Shown here one piece after another: positions 38,546 to 51,336 of a stretch of 64,000 bases of DNA. The position numbers were made by a program, and so were the translations under genes. The notes beneath the pieces were generated by a model. The model did not search any database. It saw only the letters and a program-made list of their open reading frames with translations, and was not told the DNA's origin. Each line of letters starts with the position of its first letter. Position 1 is the stretch's first letter. Location of the stretch: assembly GCA_017590115.1 (NCBI GenBank), contig JAGGNK010006892.1:12749736-12813735 (forward strand), written 5' to 3'. The DNA comes from Montifringilla adamsi (taxonomy: Eukaryota > Chordata > Aves > Passeriformes > Passeridae).

Positions 38546-41500
38546 ATACAAGACTGGGAGATAGTTTTATTACAAGTAGAAAAACCTTCATGCTAAAACA
38601 AAGAATCCCAGAACTCACTGTGTCTACAGTGCATACTTTCCTACATTTAGAGACTTCCACAGGCTGGTTGTTATCTTTAAATATTACATTCAGTATGATT
38701 TCCAATTTCAACATATATGGTATTTCCTGGTTTGTTTGGGTTTTTTTTATGCTGAGAAAATGGAAACAAAATTAAAATAATCTTCTTATAACCTTCAGAT
38801 TGTGCATCTACATAAAAAGTACAATCTTTTCAAAGTCATCTCACATTCAATTGTTGAACAATTGTTTTTGATTTTACAGTGGACTAATTCAAATTGAATA
38901 TGGCATTGAAAATGTGAGTCAACTTCTGTTCATCAAAACTGACAATTTGCTATTCCATTCTTAAAAGCCAGCATCTCCATTCTTTCTTTTTCACTGTGGA
39001 CCTCTGAGCAAAATTTTTATTCAGCTTCCCAGGAAAAAAGAAATAGATTTGATACCTGTATGAGGGCCCAGCACTTCCAAATGCAGAGGCCACTGAACTC
39101 CTGTATCACCTCATGTATGACCCCAACACGGCTTCCTAATGAGCACTGGTTTGCAATTAATACAAAGGAAAAGGTCTTCCCTGGCTTCACCAAGACATTC
39201 CACTAAGTGGTAGTAATACAAAATAAACAAAAAATCATCCCATTAACCTCTTCTACTCCCCAACTGAAGTAACTTGTTATTTTGAGCTTCTGCTCTTTAT
39301 AAAACTTCTACTAATATAGTCAATGAAGCCCTAAAAATGCATTAGTGTCAATTTGTTTTCCTCCTAGAGAGGGATCTACTGACGTCAGGAGGACAAATCA
39401 CATCTTAACTTTAATCGTTTTTTCTTAGTAGTTTCTTTTTGTTGCTTTTCCTTACAATCTCACTTTTATTCTGCTGGAGAGAATAAATATTGGAGAAAAA
39501 TTGGAGAATATTGGAGAGAAATTAAATATGCATATTGGAAATTGAGGCAAAGCAACCACAGAATGAAAATATTGCTATAGACCTCCACTAAAAGGCTCTT
39601 TTGGATCTGTGAAAAATTATTATCCTTTGAAAATGTGTCTCAAAGACACATTAAGAGAAGGGATCCTATATTTGCTATCCAGATCCAAAATTATCAACGT
39701 CTTTAAGCACAGGTTCAAAGTACAAATTAAATATTTCACTGAACTGGAGCAGAAATAGATGACTTCATCCTTAATAACATTCTAGCAAAAGGTCATCACT
39801 TTCTTTTCAGCAGTTAATGTAAACTGAAAATACCCTACAAAATGTCAAGGAATCAATACAATATTTTTAAGCATTTTGAACATTATGAAGTGGAGAAATT
39901 AGGTAAGAATCTGTTCCCATAAAGAAAATCACAAATCATAGGCTCTTGAGAAGCAATCAGAAGATAAAAAATCTCGTGTGATAAAAAAATATTATGTGAT
40001 GTGATAAAAAAAAAAATCAATGTAATTCATTAACTGGTACAGCATGCAGAAAGAGTTACAAGCCATCCAGTTTTTCCTAAAAGTAAATAATGAAGACAAT
40101 GATGGCAGAGTGGCCAGCATCTGACTCATTTGGCATTGAAAAATACATTTTTTTCTGAGATACCATTCAGAATCTGTAAATATCAAACCTTAAGGGGCTG
40201 GAACAATTAAATATGCAATTCCAGACTTCATACTGTGAACAGAAGCAGAATTTGCCACCTTCAGTTATAGCAAGTGTCTCTTAAATGTTTTTGGATTATC
40301 AAATTTTTGGCATCAGTAACATCTTTTCCTTAAACAGACCTGTGGACAGAAAGACAGGTGGCAGTTCCGAATTCCAATGAATTATTTCAGGTGGTAGGGA
40401 AAGCATTGTTTAGTCTCTGAATAAAAAAGGTTTTCTTTTGTACAGGCTAATTCTGAAGGTACAGTAGATGAATCATTTGGCTTGTAAGTGAGCCTAGTAC
40501 CAGCATCTAATTACTGTATAAATGACTTAGATTTTACTTCATTATGATTGTGAATTTATATCATCCTGGGAATCCAGATAGCATTTTTATATTACCTTTT
40601 TGGTAATATATAAATACAGTAACATCATTTTACACATTTACATATGGTTGTGACACAACTGAAAAATCTACACAACACTTCTCTTACAGTGGCATGCAGA
40701 GCCTGCATATCTTTCAAGATTTCACAGAATATAAATGAGAACTACTGTTAAAAAAAAGAACTCCTGACACTTGTTCACCTATATTATTTCTTTTATCCAC
40801 TTTTAATGAGGTGGTATCTTTCCTTGTCCTTTGACCAGTGATAGAAATACCATTGTAATTACTGCCTTTTGATGAGGAGCTGATTGCCAGTTCTTAACAT
40901 AAATATAAAATATTCTGCTCAAAACTGTTGACACAGGAAGCTCACATGAGATATTAAGAACAGGCAGTGGAAAAGGTTTTTGCCCCCATACAGTGCTCTC
41001 AGTAGCAGCCAATTCTGCAAGCAAAGCCAAGCTATGTGAAGCAAGACTATAATGATTTTATTTCCCCCACCACCACCTGGGAGGCTCACTTCTTATATTT
41101 GCACAGCGCTCATTACATGAAAACTGCAGTCATTAGATTGGTAGCTCCTAAAAATTAGGCAGACCTGGTTTGTTTCATGCTAACTCTGGAGATTAAACGG
41201 TAATAAGGATTTTTTTAATTTGCTTTTTTTTTTTTTTAATTAAAATAAATATATGTGTCTTTGAATAAAGATAGGGAGCAGAACTGCACATCCTGGAACG
41301 AATAAAATTGCAATGAAATCTAAAAACCCTTCCCATGAAATGCAAAATCATCTCTCTTAATTCCTCACATATATAAAGGGCTCAACTCATCTGACTAAAC
41401 ATAGAAATCTAATGCTCCTTGAGTCTTCATGAGGCATCCAAGACATCTACCAAAGAACCAACAGATAGTTACTGTATCTGCCAAGGTCGGGGACCTATGG

Positions 41501-42302
41501 GAGACCTACACACTTCTGAAGGTTTGACAGAGGCCATAAGATACCTCACAGCACCTCAGATAATGACAAACACCTACATTTAGTCAATGAATCATGGCCA
41601 GAAAATGTTCTTTAAATATAGGCTTCCACAAGATGCTATTGTACATCATAATTCCAAACCGCTGATTATCTGCTGGGAGTTCATCTGCTTTCTAACAATA
41701 AATAGCTCTGATTTGAGAAGAGTGGGATGTCTAAGGCCATTTGGTATAAACATTTGTCCTTTTCTAATTGAGATGTACTCATCTCAGAACTGGAATCACA
41801 TGAATTATGTGCTTTTTGTTTAGATTACTTTTGTGTTGCCAGTGCACTGTAGCATCTGCTAAATAACAGGAGCCCTGTGAGTATAGCTTAGACCCCCCAG
41901 GATAAAGTATTATTAGAATCCATTAGTATTGCCAATCCTCTGGGCCATGTAACATTTCCTTTTACGCCATTTGTAAACCAACAACTTTAATTATAAATCA
42001 GGCTGTGTATCCCAAATTAGTTGCATCCTAATGACTAGCCGCAGTTCTTAGTGCAAAGGGAAGTGATAAAAATTTACGTACTTTCAATATCTAAGCATTT
42101 ACAGTTCCCAGACACCTCCCAAGCAGTCAGTCTACCAAACCTTTGTTTATCTTTTCCAGTCTAAGGTGGCTAGTAGGTAGGCTAAGATCTGTCCTGGCAT
42201 CTCCTTTTCAATTATTTCCTGCCTCTTAAAATACAGTATTTCTTAGCAGTTATTTAATAGTTACCAGAATGATCCCAAATATATTCCTCTTTAACAAGAG
42301 AG

Positions 42303-42612
42303 GATCATAAAAGCATAGAATATTCTGAGTTGGAAGGGACCTACAAGTATCATCAAAATCCAACTCCTGGACCTGCACAGGACATCCCAAGAATCGCACC
42401 ATATACCTGAGAACACTGTCCAAGCACTTCTTGAATTCTGTCAGGTTTGGTGCTGTGACCACTTCCCAAGTGCTCAGCAGTGGAGCAATAAAAATTGAAT
42501 AGCCTTCACCTCAGTGAAGCTCTCAGCCACCCTCTGGGTGATTAACCTTTTCCTAATATCCAGCCTAAACTTGCCCTGACACAGCTTCATGCTATTGCCT
42601 CATGTAAGAGAT
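42303..42612 (-). mobile_element. CR1 LINE 3'-end fragment
   Basis: Starts with atcataaaagcatagaatat, then ttggaagggacctacaag, and runs about 310 bases through CR1 tail and ORF2 end sequence. It closely parallels the copy at 30.3 kb, including ccaactcctggacctgcaca. An in-copy insertion-like stretch near 42475-42505 separates otherwise aligned parts. Confidence 0.9.
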
Positions 42613-44299
42613 AAGATTTTCTTAGTTTCATAAAGGAAACACAGATCTTTAACTTTGACAAATGTACAGAGAACAAATGACTTTTATAGAATTATGCCCT
42701 TTGTACTAAATGAAGGATCAGCCCTGCAAGATATATTTAGGCATGAAGTGATTTGCCCTATATAAAGCAGCCTGCAGCACATGTTCTCTTTGGTAGTGAC
42801 AAGCAAATGTCACCCAGAGCAAGAACTCTCTAAAACCTTACACTAACAATGGATTCCACCTCCTCCTTGGTGACTTGGGGAAGCTGAATCCAGCAACACA
42901 ATTTATCTCCCTGACAGGACAGGGCTCTGGGCCAGGATTCCATACAACTTATCACCAGGGTATTAGGGAATCCCTAGGGAATTGCCACTACACTGTATCA
43001 TCCTCCAAACAGAAGATGCCCAGATAGATAGAAAGACAAGCAAATTCTTCACACCACTCTCTGAAGCAAAACCAAAAGAAAGAGCATTATTATCCCTCAA
43101 GTTACCTTAACAGGAAAAATTCTTGCAATACACTCAAGTCCACATGTAGAGCTGACTTAGCCGTTATGTGCTGTGCATTTTGAAGCCAGATTTTTATGAG
43201 ACAAAAAATAATTCTGTTGTATAAATTATTTACTTGAATTAAAAAAAATTGAGGAGAATTTTTTTCTGTACCTTAAGCAATGGAAAGTCAGATAGGTAAA
43301 ATTACTTCTCCAGGCCTTTCTGCTGAAACCATGATCTGATACAAGTGTATTTGTAACTTCAGACTGTGTGACCAAGTGTAATTTATAGAGTATATCTAAC
43401 ACGGTGCTGCAGTACATGCAATTTAGATTTGCAGTTTAAAATACACAAATGGTCTTTCAAAGACAACACTTCTTCCATGTCATTAGAGACTGGGTATGAA
43501 CAGCTACTGCTGCTTTGCAGACTTTGTATAACAGCTCATTTTGTAACTTTATGAATTTAAGATACTTTTCATTAGTTTTACTATCAAAGCGAGGACAGAT
43601 TACACAGTTCCTCAGCAAGATGCAAAGAGGCTCCAAAGGAAATACCAATGCCATTTAAGATAGGTAACTGCCTTAATGAAGCTCCCTTTCTTTTTTTTTC
43701 CCTGTGAAGGACTGAAGAGTGAAAAATAGTTCACATTCACAAAGGCTACATTAATTGTTTGCAGTGTCTGAATAGAGTGTTTGGAGGAGGTGAGGTGAAG
43801 GTTGTACAATTTTTATCTGACTTCTGCATTTGGGAGGTGAGAAATATCATGTGATATATTGGAAGTGAGGTTCAAAAAGGAAAATCAGGCATTTCTCTAC
43901 TGCTTTGTAAAACTCAGTAGCACAGACCTTCTTTCAATATCTGCCAAAAAAATAAACAGGAGATTGGTCATGAAGCCTTTATGTCCCGGAATAAACTCCT
44001 TACAATAGCAGTTACAAAACAACAAAAAAAATTTTCATCCATAATTTCCTGTTGCCAAAGTTTTAATTTGCACCTACATGAAGGTCTTCTGCTTTATTCT
44101 GGAAGCATTTAAGTAAAAATGCACACTCTAATCTTGCTTGAAATCAAATTATTTTAAATCATGAGGACAAAAGCAGTCCCAAACGAGATTTGCTGTCATT
44201 GTTCAAAATGCTGAATGTACAAAGGGTATGAAAATGTCTTTATTTCAAGAAGGTTGAAATGTGAATAGCACTAACATGTGGTTTAAAGGATTAAAAAAA

Positions 44300-44395
44300 T
44301 CCTGTTATCTCCATTATACAGATGGGAAATTGAGGCACAGAAAGAATAAAAACTTGCCCAAGGTCAAATAAGGAATCCATTCAGATACAACTTTT
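44300..44395 (+). mobile_element. MIR-like ancient SINE fragment
   Basis: Contains the order of motifs typical of the MIR 3' half: atctccattatacagatggg, aaattgaggcacagaaag, then aacttgcccaaggtcaaata. This matches the MIR consensus segment (ccattttacagatgagg, aaactgaggcacagag, acttgcccaaggtcaca). MIR-type SINEs predate the amniote radiation and survive in bird genomes at low copy number. The 5' tRNA-related part is not visible. Confidence 0.82.
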
Positions 44396-44573
44396 CTCTC
44401 TAACTTACCTCAGTATAAGTTTATAGACACCTAAGAAAGAAATGTGGCAGTAATCCACACAACATACTTCATCATGAATATCTTTCTCTTATCATTATTT
44501 CTAAAATAGGTTCAAACCAACACTGTCAATCTCCTCTGAACACAGTTGAGTGGTGTACTTGCCAGTGCTGCAT

Positions 44574-44634
44574 TAACAATTGGACTTGACGATCTTAAAT
44601 ATCTTTTTCAACCTAAAGGATTCTTTGTTTCTGC
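44574..44634 (+). mobile_element. CR1 LINE 3'-terminal fragment
   Basis: Reads ttggacttgacgatcttaaa, then ctttttcaacctaaaggatt, ending ctttgtttctg. This is a diverged version of the CR1 tail (gttggacttgatgatctt...ttccaacctaaatgattct) in forward orientation, opposite to the host gene. Only about 60 bases are recognisable. Confidence 0.72.
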
Positions 44635-46280
44635 ATGCTTATGAAGGACACTGTAAATGTATGCATGCACCAATTAATGAAAGCTGAGTCCATCATGAAG
44701 CTGTCTGGACTATCTTTGAAAGGATCAAAAGTTAAATTGCATACTCCAGCCTCAGAAGATGTCACTGTAAAGGAAAACAGTGGGATGGATCTGGTACCAC
44801 ACACAGTTTACAGCGTACGAACGTCTGGCCATGGGTTCCTTTAATTACACTAGTTTAAAGCAGGGAGACTTCTATTGATGTCTAGACTTGCAGCAGAGAG
44901 ATTCAGCAAGGAGACAAAGAGAACCAGGTCCTTGTGCTGCAGGAAGATGGTGACACACTTTAGTGCTGACTTGACAGGAGGAAAATTGCAGCATTCATAC
45001 ATGATAAATCACATGCACCGAGCTGAGTGAGCAGCTTGCAGTCAGCACTTCCTTGTGAGCAGTGTAAACACCAGGACCACAGTGTGAAGCATCTGCTCAC
45101 AGTCTTCCAAGCTTACCAGTGATCTCAGCATTTGCATTCTTCTGATGAATAAGGAATGCCAAATGACTTTTTTAGAGGTGGTTAGGAGATTGGAAGAGGT
45201 GAATCATGTCGGCAGTATCTAAGGTCAGAAAGGAGGAAGATGCTTCTAAGCATCTTTAAGGAAACATTTTCTTCCAGCCCTAGACAGCAAGAGGCTCTTA
45301 CTGCTCATATAAATAAACCAAGAGCCAGATTTGGTTCAACAGTTTCTCTAGCCTTTATCACAGTCAGATTCATGCTTGCCTCCTGCCTCAGCAATGCCAG
45401 GTGCTCCAGGTACACACCCCAGTGGTAAAGTCCCTCTTTCACAGAGGCAGCTCTTACCAGTCCTTATTCAACAAGAAAAATAACTGTGTATGTGAGAATT
45501 AATTACACAACCTCTATTAATTTTTTTCCTTGTTGTGATAGGACACAACAATTAAAATAAAGAAGCTGGGTTTACTGCTCATTCCCTTAGGTTCTTATCC
45601 CAGATAAAGATTGCTTTTAAATTATCTCAGTGTTTTGCTCATACTGAAGTGGGTTTTTTTCCTAAGAACTCTTTCTTTAGGATGAGAACTCGTCCAAGAA
45701 AAACTCTCTGCAACCTAATTTTCAACAAAGCCCACTTTAATAGTTCCCCAAGATAGTAATGCTTAGATGTTATCCCTATACTTTAGTCCCAATCTGCCCC
45801 TAATAAACACACATTGTGAGGATAGCACTAAAGAAACAGGTTGCACATTACTCAGCCATGCTGAGGTACTGGGACTAACATATTGCTTTAAAAGCACTAT
45901 GAAGGTGAAAAATTGTTCATAACTGTTTCATACAACACATACTTTGTGTCATGGTGAAACAAGTACTGAATGTCTAGTCTATCTTTTTATAATATTAATA
46001 TGCACCTGATAACATGAAAAGTCTCTGCTTTGCATGAGTCCTGCCTTATCACTCATAGCAATTGTTTTAGAGAGCTAGCATGCAAATATTTTAGAATTAA
46101 AAAAAGAAAGGTAACTAACACTGGACACATTTAGAATTTAATTTGTTCTAAATTCTCTCTAAATTCTCTCCATGACCACACATGCAAAACACAAAATGCC
46201 ACCTCTTTCTAGCAGCAGTTAAAGGCACACAGAACATCTTGACAGCACCCAGCATTTTACAGAATATGGCAGTGGATAGC

Positions 46281-46301
46281 AAAAAAAAAAAAAAAAAAAA
46301 A
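46281..46301. repeat. Poly(A) tract, 21 bases
   Basis: An uninterrupted A run in intron 3, about 700 bases left of exon 3. Confidence 0.9.
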
Positions 46302-47009
46302 GCATATTGAATATCAGTGAAACACAGTCATCTCTAAACTAGATCATGTTTGCTGTTTCACAGAGCATACCAAGTCTGCTTAACAGTTTGCAGTAAGAAA
46401 GACAGAAACACAATGCATATCCTCCAAAAGTATTTTAAGTCAGTAGGATACAATGGTAAAGACCAGAACATGAGCAGACTATCACCTCACCATATTCCCC
46501 TGACATGGAAAGTTAAAACTTATCTTCAATTATCGTACACAGTCAGATTTCAGTGTTGTGCTTCTTGCTGAAGAAAATCTAAGTTTCCAGAATGTTTCAT
46601 GTCTCAGGTACACCCTGCTGCTGTTTCTCAGGCCCTCTATCCACCAGGCCCACAAATGATAAAAGTGTCTGTTGTTCTGCAGAACCCCTATAAAAACACT
46701 AGAGATAATTCCAAGGCCTGCACAGAAGCAAGTTCACTTGCCAAAAGCCTTTGAGACTTCTTAAATCACTGGGTATTGCACAATACATATTCACTTCCTC
46801 CACTGACAATCACATCTGGCTTGTCTTAAAAACTCAAAATGTATGTAGAAAAGGAGACAAATATAGTAACAGTGCACCGGTATGTTGCTGCCTGTATTCT
46901 AAATTTCTGTGGTTGGAGCAAAAATTTCTGGTTTCATTGTTGGCATGAGGATGGTCAGTAAACTTTCCTTGCAACTAAGGGAAACAAATTCCCTTGAAAA
47001 AACACATAC

Positions 47010-47131
47010 CAAGCACATTAGCCGTACACTGGAGAATTCCTGAGACATCTTCAGTTTCTTCATTGCCAGAGCAGTCTGTATAGGAGCATCTGTTTGAAAT
47101 ATTGTGAAAATTCTTCTCTGCATCTCTGTAA
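47010..47131 (-). CDS. GUCY1A2: GUCY1A2 exon 3
   Basis: This 122-base exon contributes one base to a Gly codon begun in exon 2, then 40 codons, then one base of the Gly codon finished in exon 4. The reading runs YRDAEKNFHNISNRCSY at its start and ends DVSGILQCTANVL. Both stretches match vertebrate alpha-2 between the N-terminal helix and the H-NOX-like core. The acceptor has a strong T-tract ending in ttctgtag and the donor is gtatgtg. An unrelated longer open frame overlaps it on the same strand, but the phase with exons 2 and 4 fixes the correct frame. The exon lacks an in-frame Met. Confidence 0.95.
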
Positions 47132-47613
47132 CTACAGAAACAAAAAAAAAATTATAACAACTCCTTATACAAATGCAAAGTCGACAAATGTCTTTCAGAA
47201 GTGTGGCAAAGGATTAATTGCCCCATGAAGGTAAATTTCAAGATTCAGCTGGACAGAGTGCAGAGCCATCTTGTCTACACCATGCTTTTGTCAAGAAAGG
47301 TTGGACTAGTTGAGCTTTGAGGTCCCTTTCTGACCTCATATTCTAGGACTGGAAAGGATTTGCTATTCTCTTTTTATAAGAAACATTACAGTTCATTAAG
47401 CAGTCACCATCGGATGGGATTGTACAGAAATAAGACTGAACAGCAGTTTACCATTTACATCCAGATTTACATTGCTATTCCAAAGCAACTCTTAAGAATT
47501 TGAGAGAAAAAGTTAAAAATTAAACTGAAAAGTTTATCATGGAAGGCTGTGAATTGGATAGCACAGAGCAAAGCATTACCATGCACATTTCACTACCTCA
47601 CATTAACACTTAC
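47132..47613 (-). other. GUCY1A2: GUCY1A2 intron 2
   Basis: This compact 482-base intron has donor gtaagtg and acceptor ttctgtag, the latter preceded by a strong T-tract. About 100 bases near the exon 3 side are a CR1 tail in the opposite orientation to the gene. Confidence 0.93.
47245..47350 (+). mobile_element. CR1 LINE 3'-terminal fragment in intron 2
   Basis: Reads aaggttggactagttgagct, then ttgaggtccctttctgacct, catattctagg, a forward-oriented CR1 tail. The left part is too diverged to bound precisely. It lies in the short intron between exons 2 and 3, about 115 bases from the exon 3 acceptor, in antisense to GUCY1A2. Confidence 0.75.
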
Positions 47614-47675
47614 CCAATAACTTGATGCTCAAAATACTGCAGCGTCTTTTGAAGAGTCTGCCGAATGGTCTGAGG
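47614..47675 (-). CDS. GUCY1A2: GUCY1A2 exon 2
   Basis: This short 62-base exon holds 20 codons plus two bases of a split Gly codon. It reads PQTIRQTLQKTLQYFEHQVI, which matches the alpha-2 N-terminal helical segment (PQTIQQTL...QYYEHQVIG as remembered from mammals). The acceptor is ttccatag and the donor is gtaagtg. It starts in phase 0, agreeing with the phase-0 end of the candidate exon 1 at 61791. Only a 482-base intron separates it from exon 3. It is too short to stand out as an open frame and was found by searching the minus strand for the expected protein segment. Confidence 0.94.
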
Positions 47676-48256
47676 CTATGGAAGAATAATTTTAAAAACT
47701 GTGAGATTAGGGAATTGGCACACAGTTCAATTAACAGATCTTTTCACGCACTATTTTTCTTCAGTTTTACTCCTCTTTATCTTCTACCTGCCATAAGCCC
47801 ATCGCAACAACAGATATTAAATATTATTATTCATTCCTTGTATCTTACTTCACCATTTAAATAAGGAAGAATTTTACAATGTGGCACAATTAATACTGCT
47901 CATAAGGCTAGTTGCACATAACAAAGGAGCCACTTCACTCTCAAAAACAGCTCTCAAAAACTATCACCCACCAACTATCTCAGTAATTTAAAATAATTAA
48001 TTTGAAACAGCCTGCAAGAAAATGCCATTATTTTGGGATGAAAGTATCACCAGGAAAAGGCACTGAGTTTTTAAACTCTATATGCTCCCTAGAGCATTTT
48101 CTAATAAAAAATATTATAAAGATGCAATTTATTTCAGCTTATTTTCCTGACAAGCTATAACTCTTCAGTCATCTTTCAGATTACCAGAAAAGTCAAGTTC
48201 ATCAGAAGAAAATCATGACATGCTTCAAGCACTTCTACGCTATTTCACTTTAATAG

Positions 48257-48376
48257 GTGTTCACCAAACTACATATGTGCATAATTGTCTTTATTTGCAT
48301 TATTACCACTACTACAGTGTTCACCAAAATACTTATGTATATAAATGTTTATTTTCTTACTATTACTGCTGCTGAG
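48257..48376. repeat. Diverged 60-base tandem duplication
   Basis: Two adjacent 60-base units start with gtgttcaccaaa at 48257 and 48317. They stay alignable through tatgt...ttttatt...tta-type positions to a trinucleotide-like end (ccactactac versus ctgctgctg). Divergence suggests an old duplication. It lies in intron 1, about 600 bases from exon 2. Confidence 0.78.
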
Positions 48377-48986
48377 GCTACTGTAATTTTGAATGAATTC
48401 ATGAGAGATCTTTGGGCAAATAAAGGACTTGATATCCATGCAATTTTTTTCTTTTGAATTTTCCAAGTCACTTATGACAAAATGTTATTCCTCAAAAATT
48501 ACTAGCTTGTATCAAATCTGAGGTTCTTCACCTGTCTATTTTGACCTGGTGCCAGAATTCAGACAGAGATACACAAATGAGAGTTATAACTTTTTGTTCC
48601 GTATCAAAAGAAGACACGGGCATTTTGATCAGACTCACAACACACACTGAAATTTTAGAGATGTTTGGTCTTTTTCTACCTTTTGGAATAAACATCTAAT
48701 TGTTGCAGAAAGTAACAGTCAAAATGTCTCTTAATTAGAGGAATCTCATTCTAAAACCACAATCATCTTTGAAAGTCTCAAATTTTGCTTACTGACCTAC
48801 AGATTCAGCAATTCAAGAGCTGAGCTTCCCACCTTCCTCAAACTCTTGCTCATGAGTTTGCAGAAGGAGTCATCTGTCCTGATGACAGCAGGAAGACAAA
48901 AAACTGTATACCAGGCTACACAAGGTTTGTGCAACTGCAAAAAATTTATTTTCTAATACAAAACTGTAAAAAAGCGTCTACACTTT

Positions 48987-49035
48987 TAAAAAAAAAAAAT
49001 GAAATTAATTAAATTTAATTAAATTAAAATTTAAA
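48987..49035. repeat. A/T-only palindromic tract
   Basis: An A-run followed by interleaved TTAATT/AAATTT units, immediately upstream of the CR1 copy at 49063. It consists almost wholly of A and T and is self-complementary in several registers. Confidence 0.75.
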
Positions 49036-49062
49036 TGCATGCACTCAAAAAGAGCATAAGAG

Positions 49063-49381
49063 GGCTTATAGGAAAGATGGGGACAAGCTTTTTAGCAGGG
49101 CCTGTTGCAGTAGGACAAGGGCAATGGTTTAAAACTAGAAGGGGATAGAATTAGACTAGATACGAGAAAGATGATTTTTATAGCAACGGTGGTGAAACAC
49201 TGGAACAGATTGTCCAGTGAAGTGGTAGGTGACCCATTCCTGGAAACATTCAAGGTCAAGTTGGATGGGGCTCTCTCTGGGCAACCTAATTTAGCTGAAG
49301 ATGCCCCTGTTCATTCCAGGGAGGTTGGACTAGATGACCTCTAAAGGTCCCTTCCAACCCAATTATTCTGTGATCCTATGA
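49063..49381 (+). mobile_element. CR1 LINE 3' end, well preserved
   Basis: A recognisable forward CR1 tail of about 320 bases. It begins in the ORF2 end (gcagggcctgttgcagtagg, acactggaacagattg) and includes ggaaacattcaaggtcaagt and ggttggactagatgacctct. It ends ccaacccaattattctgtga, with the terminal ATTCTRTGATYCTATG-type repeat. This is the cleanest CR1 copy in the window. Confidence 0.96.
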
Positions 49382-50718
49382 ACAAAAATAAAAGCTCAAC
49401 ACAGATGCAAACCTTGAAAGAGGTTTTTCTTGTTAACTTACTATCAGGAAATCACTTTACTTCTCTGTGGGAACTAAGTTACCTGAGCCAAAAGGCTTTA
49501 AAAGTTGCATGTTCTCTTGTAAAACACAATGGAAGCACCACATGAGTGAAACCATCACATATCAAAAAACATCTCCTTCTCAGTGGTACAGCACATGTTG
49601 GAGTCTTTAGGCCTAATGTACTGCAAGTACATTTAATGGCACGTCCTCACTGAGACTCAGAGGCTTTCCTATGCTCAGGAGGCAGAAAAATCCACTCTTT
49701 ACATATAGAAGATATGTATTTTCTCACAGCAGCAACAAAGCAAAGCAGAATAGCTTTAAGCAAAGAAGTGAGAGCTGCCATTTTCCATCTCCACCCAGCA
49801 TTTCCCTCAGCCCCACTCCCTACACACAGAGTATCAGTATTCCACCAGCAACTCCTCTGACATGAAATAGGGAATAATAGAAATGTTTGATTGCTAAATT
49901 AAATCTCCATTCTGGTTGTCCCAAAGTGCTTTTACAGCAAGCATGTGGAATGCTGCAATGCTTGGTATCACAGCAGAGAGGAAGAAAAACAGCTTCTTGT
50001 CTTCTCAAGAAGTTTTGCAGCTTAGAACACCTGAGCAATCATCCCCAGATTGTCTTTGTCCTTCTCATGCCTGGAACACATCCTGCACTCCTAAACCAGG
50101 GAATAATAATTTTGACGACCTCAAGATTTGACAATACAAGCAACTGAACTTATTTCAATGGTAAACGTTCCTTCTCCTGCAGTGCTGAATGGAAAAAAAA
50201 AAAAATTCCCATGTTAACTTTCTTTCCTGACAGCTAAATCAGTTTCCTAGCTGTTGTCAGACAATTCTAAACAACCCCATGAACTCACACCACTTTCCAC
50301 TGGCAGCTCCTATAGAATCTTAGAAATTTAAGTACAGACAAAAATAGGATTTACTATTAAAACACAGGTCATAAACAGAGCTCAATATAATGTGCTCAGA
50401 GCCAGAATGAAAACTGATCCAAGGAGTCACAAAGTCTTTCTTCATCTCAGACAAGAATTATTATGGCATGTTGCTGTGCATCGTTAGAGAGTCACTATGC
50501 TCACCTTCTCAGCTTGCTGTATTTCATCACTGGTGAATGTCATTTTGCTACAAATGTAATTCTGTAACCAGGGCCATGTCTAAACAAAACAGTGAGAAGA
50601 GATATGACACCTGTTTAAAGCTGCCTACAAGGGCGGTTTGGTGCCTCTTCCACTACTGATAATGCATTGCTCATGAGACAGAGAATGAGCAGAAGAACAT
50701 TTCCACATCTTTTCTTTT

Positions 50719-50720
<2 letters not shown>

Positions 50721-50751
<31 letters not shown>
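50721..50751. repeat. Poly(T) tract, 31 bases
   Basis: An uninterrupted T run preceded by a TTTC-rich segment, in intron 1. No retrocopy was recognised on either side. Confidence 0.92.
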
Positions 50752-50753
<2 letters not shown>

Positions 50754-51336
50754 CCAGTAACAAGACTGGATGGAGGCAAAATAGCTAAACCTTCTCCTAG
50801 TAGCATGGCATGCGTGACCTCTCCCAGAAGCAGAGTTCTACCACTCAAGGAGGTAAAAGACAGCCTTTAACCATCCACCTCCTCCTCTATAATGCCATTT
50901 AGGTGCTCAGCACCACTTATTTACTGAAGAGATTGTAAAGTTTCATGCCTACTTAAAATTAAAGGATTTAATGTAAATATAAGACAGGGACTATTACCTA
51001 AACAATTAAATGTCAACAATTCCTTCTGATTATGATGATTGACTAATATTTGTATGCATCACAAGAGGAGTAGTCATGTCTGTTCATGCGCCTAAGGACA
51101 AATCAAAGTAAAACAAATTCTTGTTATTCCTAACTGTAAATTAATCCAAGGATTGGCATACCAGATCACATCCGAGCTCCATATGGAATGATGACATATA
51201 AGGTATGAGGCAACACTGGAGATACTCAGACTGATCTCTTGCATGGCAGAGAATAGAGGACTTCCCTAAAATAACTCTGAATTCAGACATCAGGCCACGG
51301 CTAACCCTAATGTGTCAGAATATTTTGTAAAAAATT

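Larger units (their letters stand above)
35702..47009 (-). other. GUCY1A2: GUCY1A2 intron 3
   Basis: This 11.3-kb intron is defined by the exon 3 donor (gtatgtg) and exon 4 acceptor (tcctatag). It holds a solo LTR, two CR1 fragments and a MIR-like SINE, listed separately. A 150-codon open frame at 36972-37424 (plus strand) has no recognisable domain. The rest looks like unremarkable intronic DNA. Confidence 0.92.

Noticed and set aside
46899..47123. 74-codon minus-strand open frame over exon 3
   Set aside because: It is the wrong frame; the adjacent frame with intact splice sites gives the GUCY1A2 exon 3 residues.
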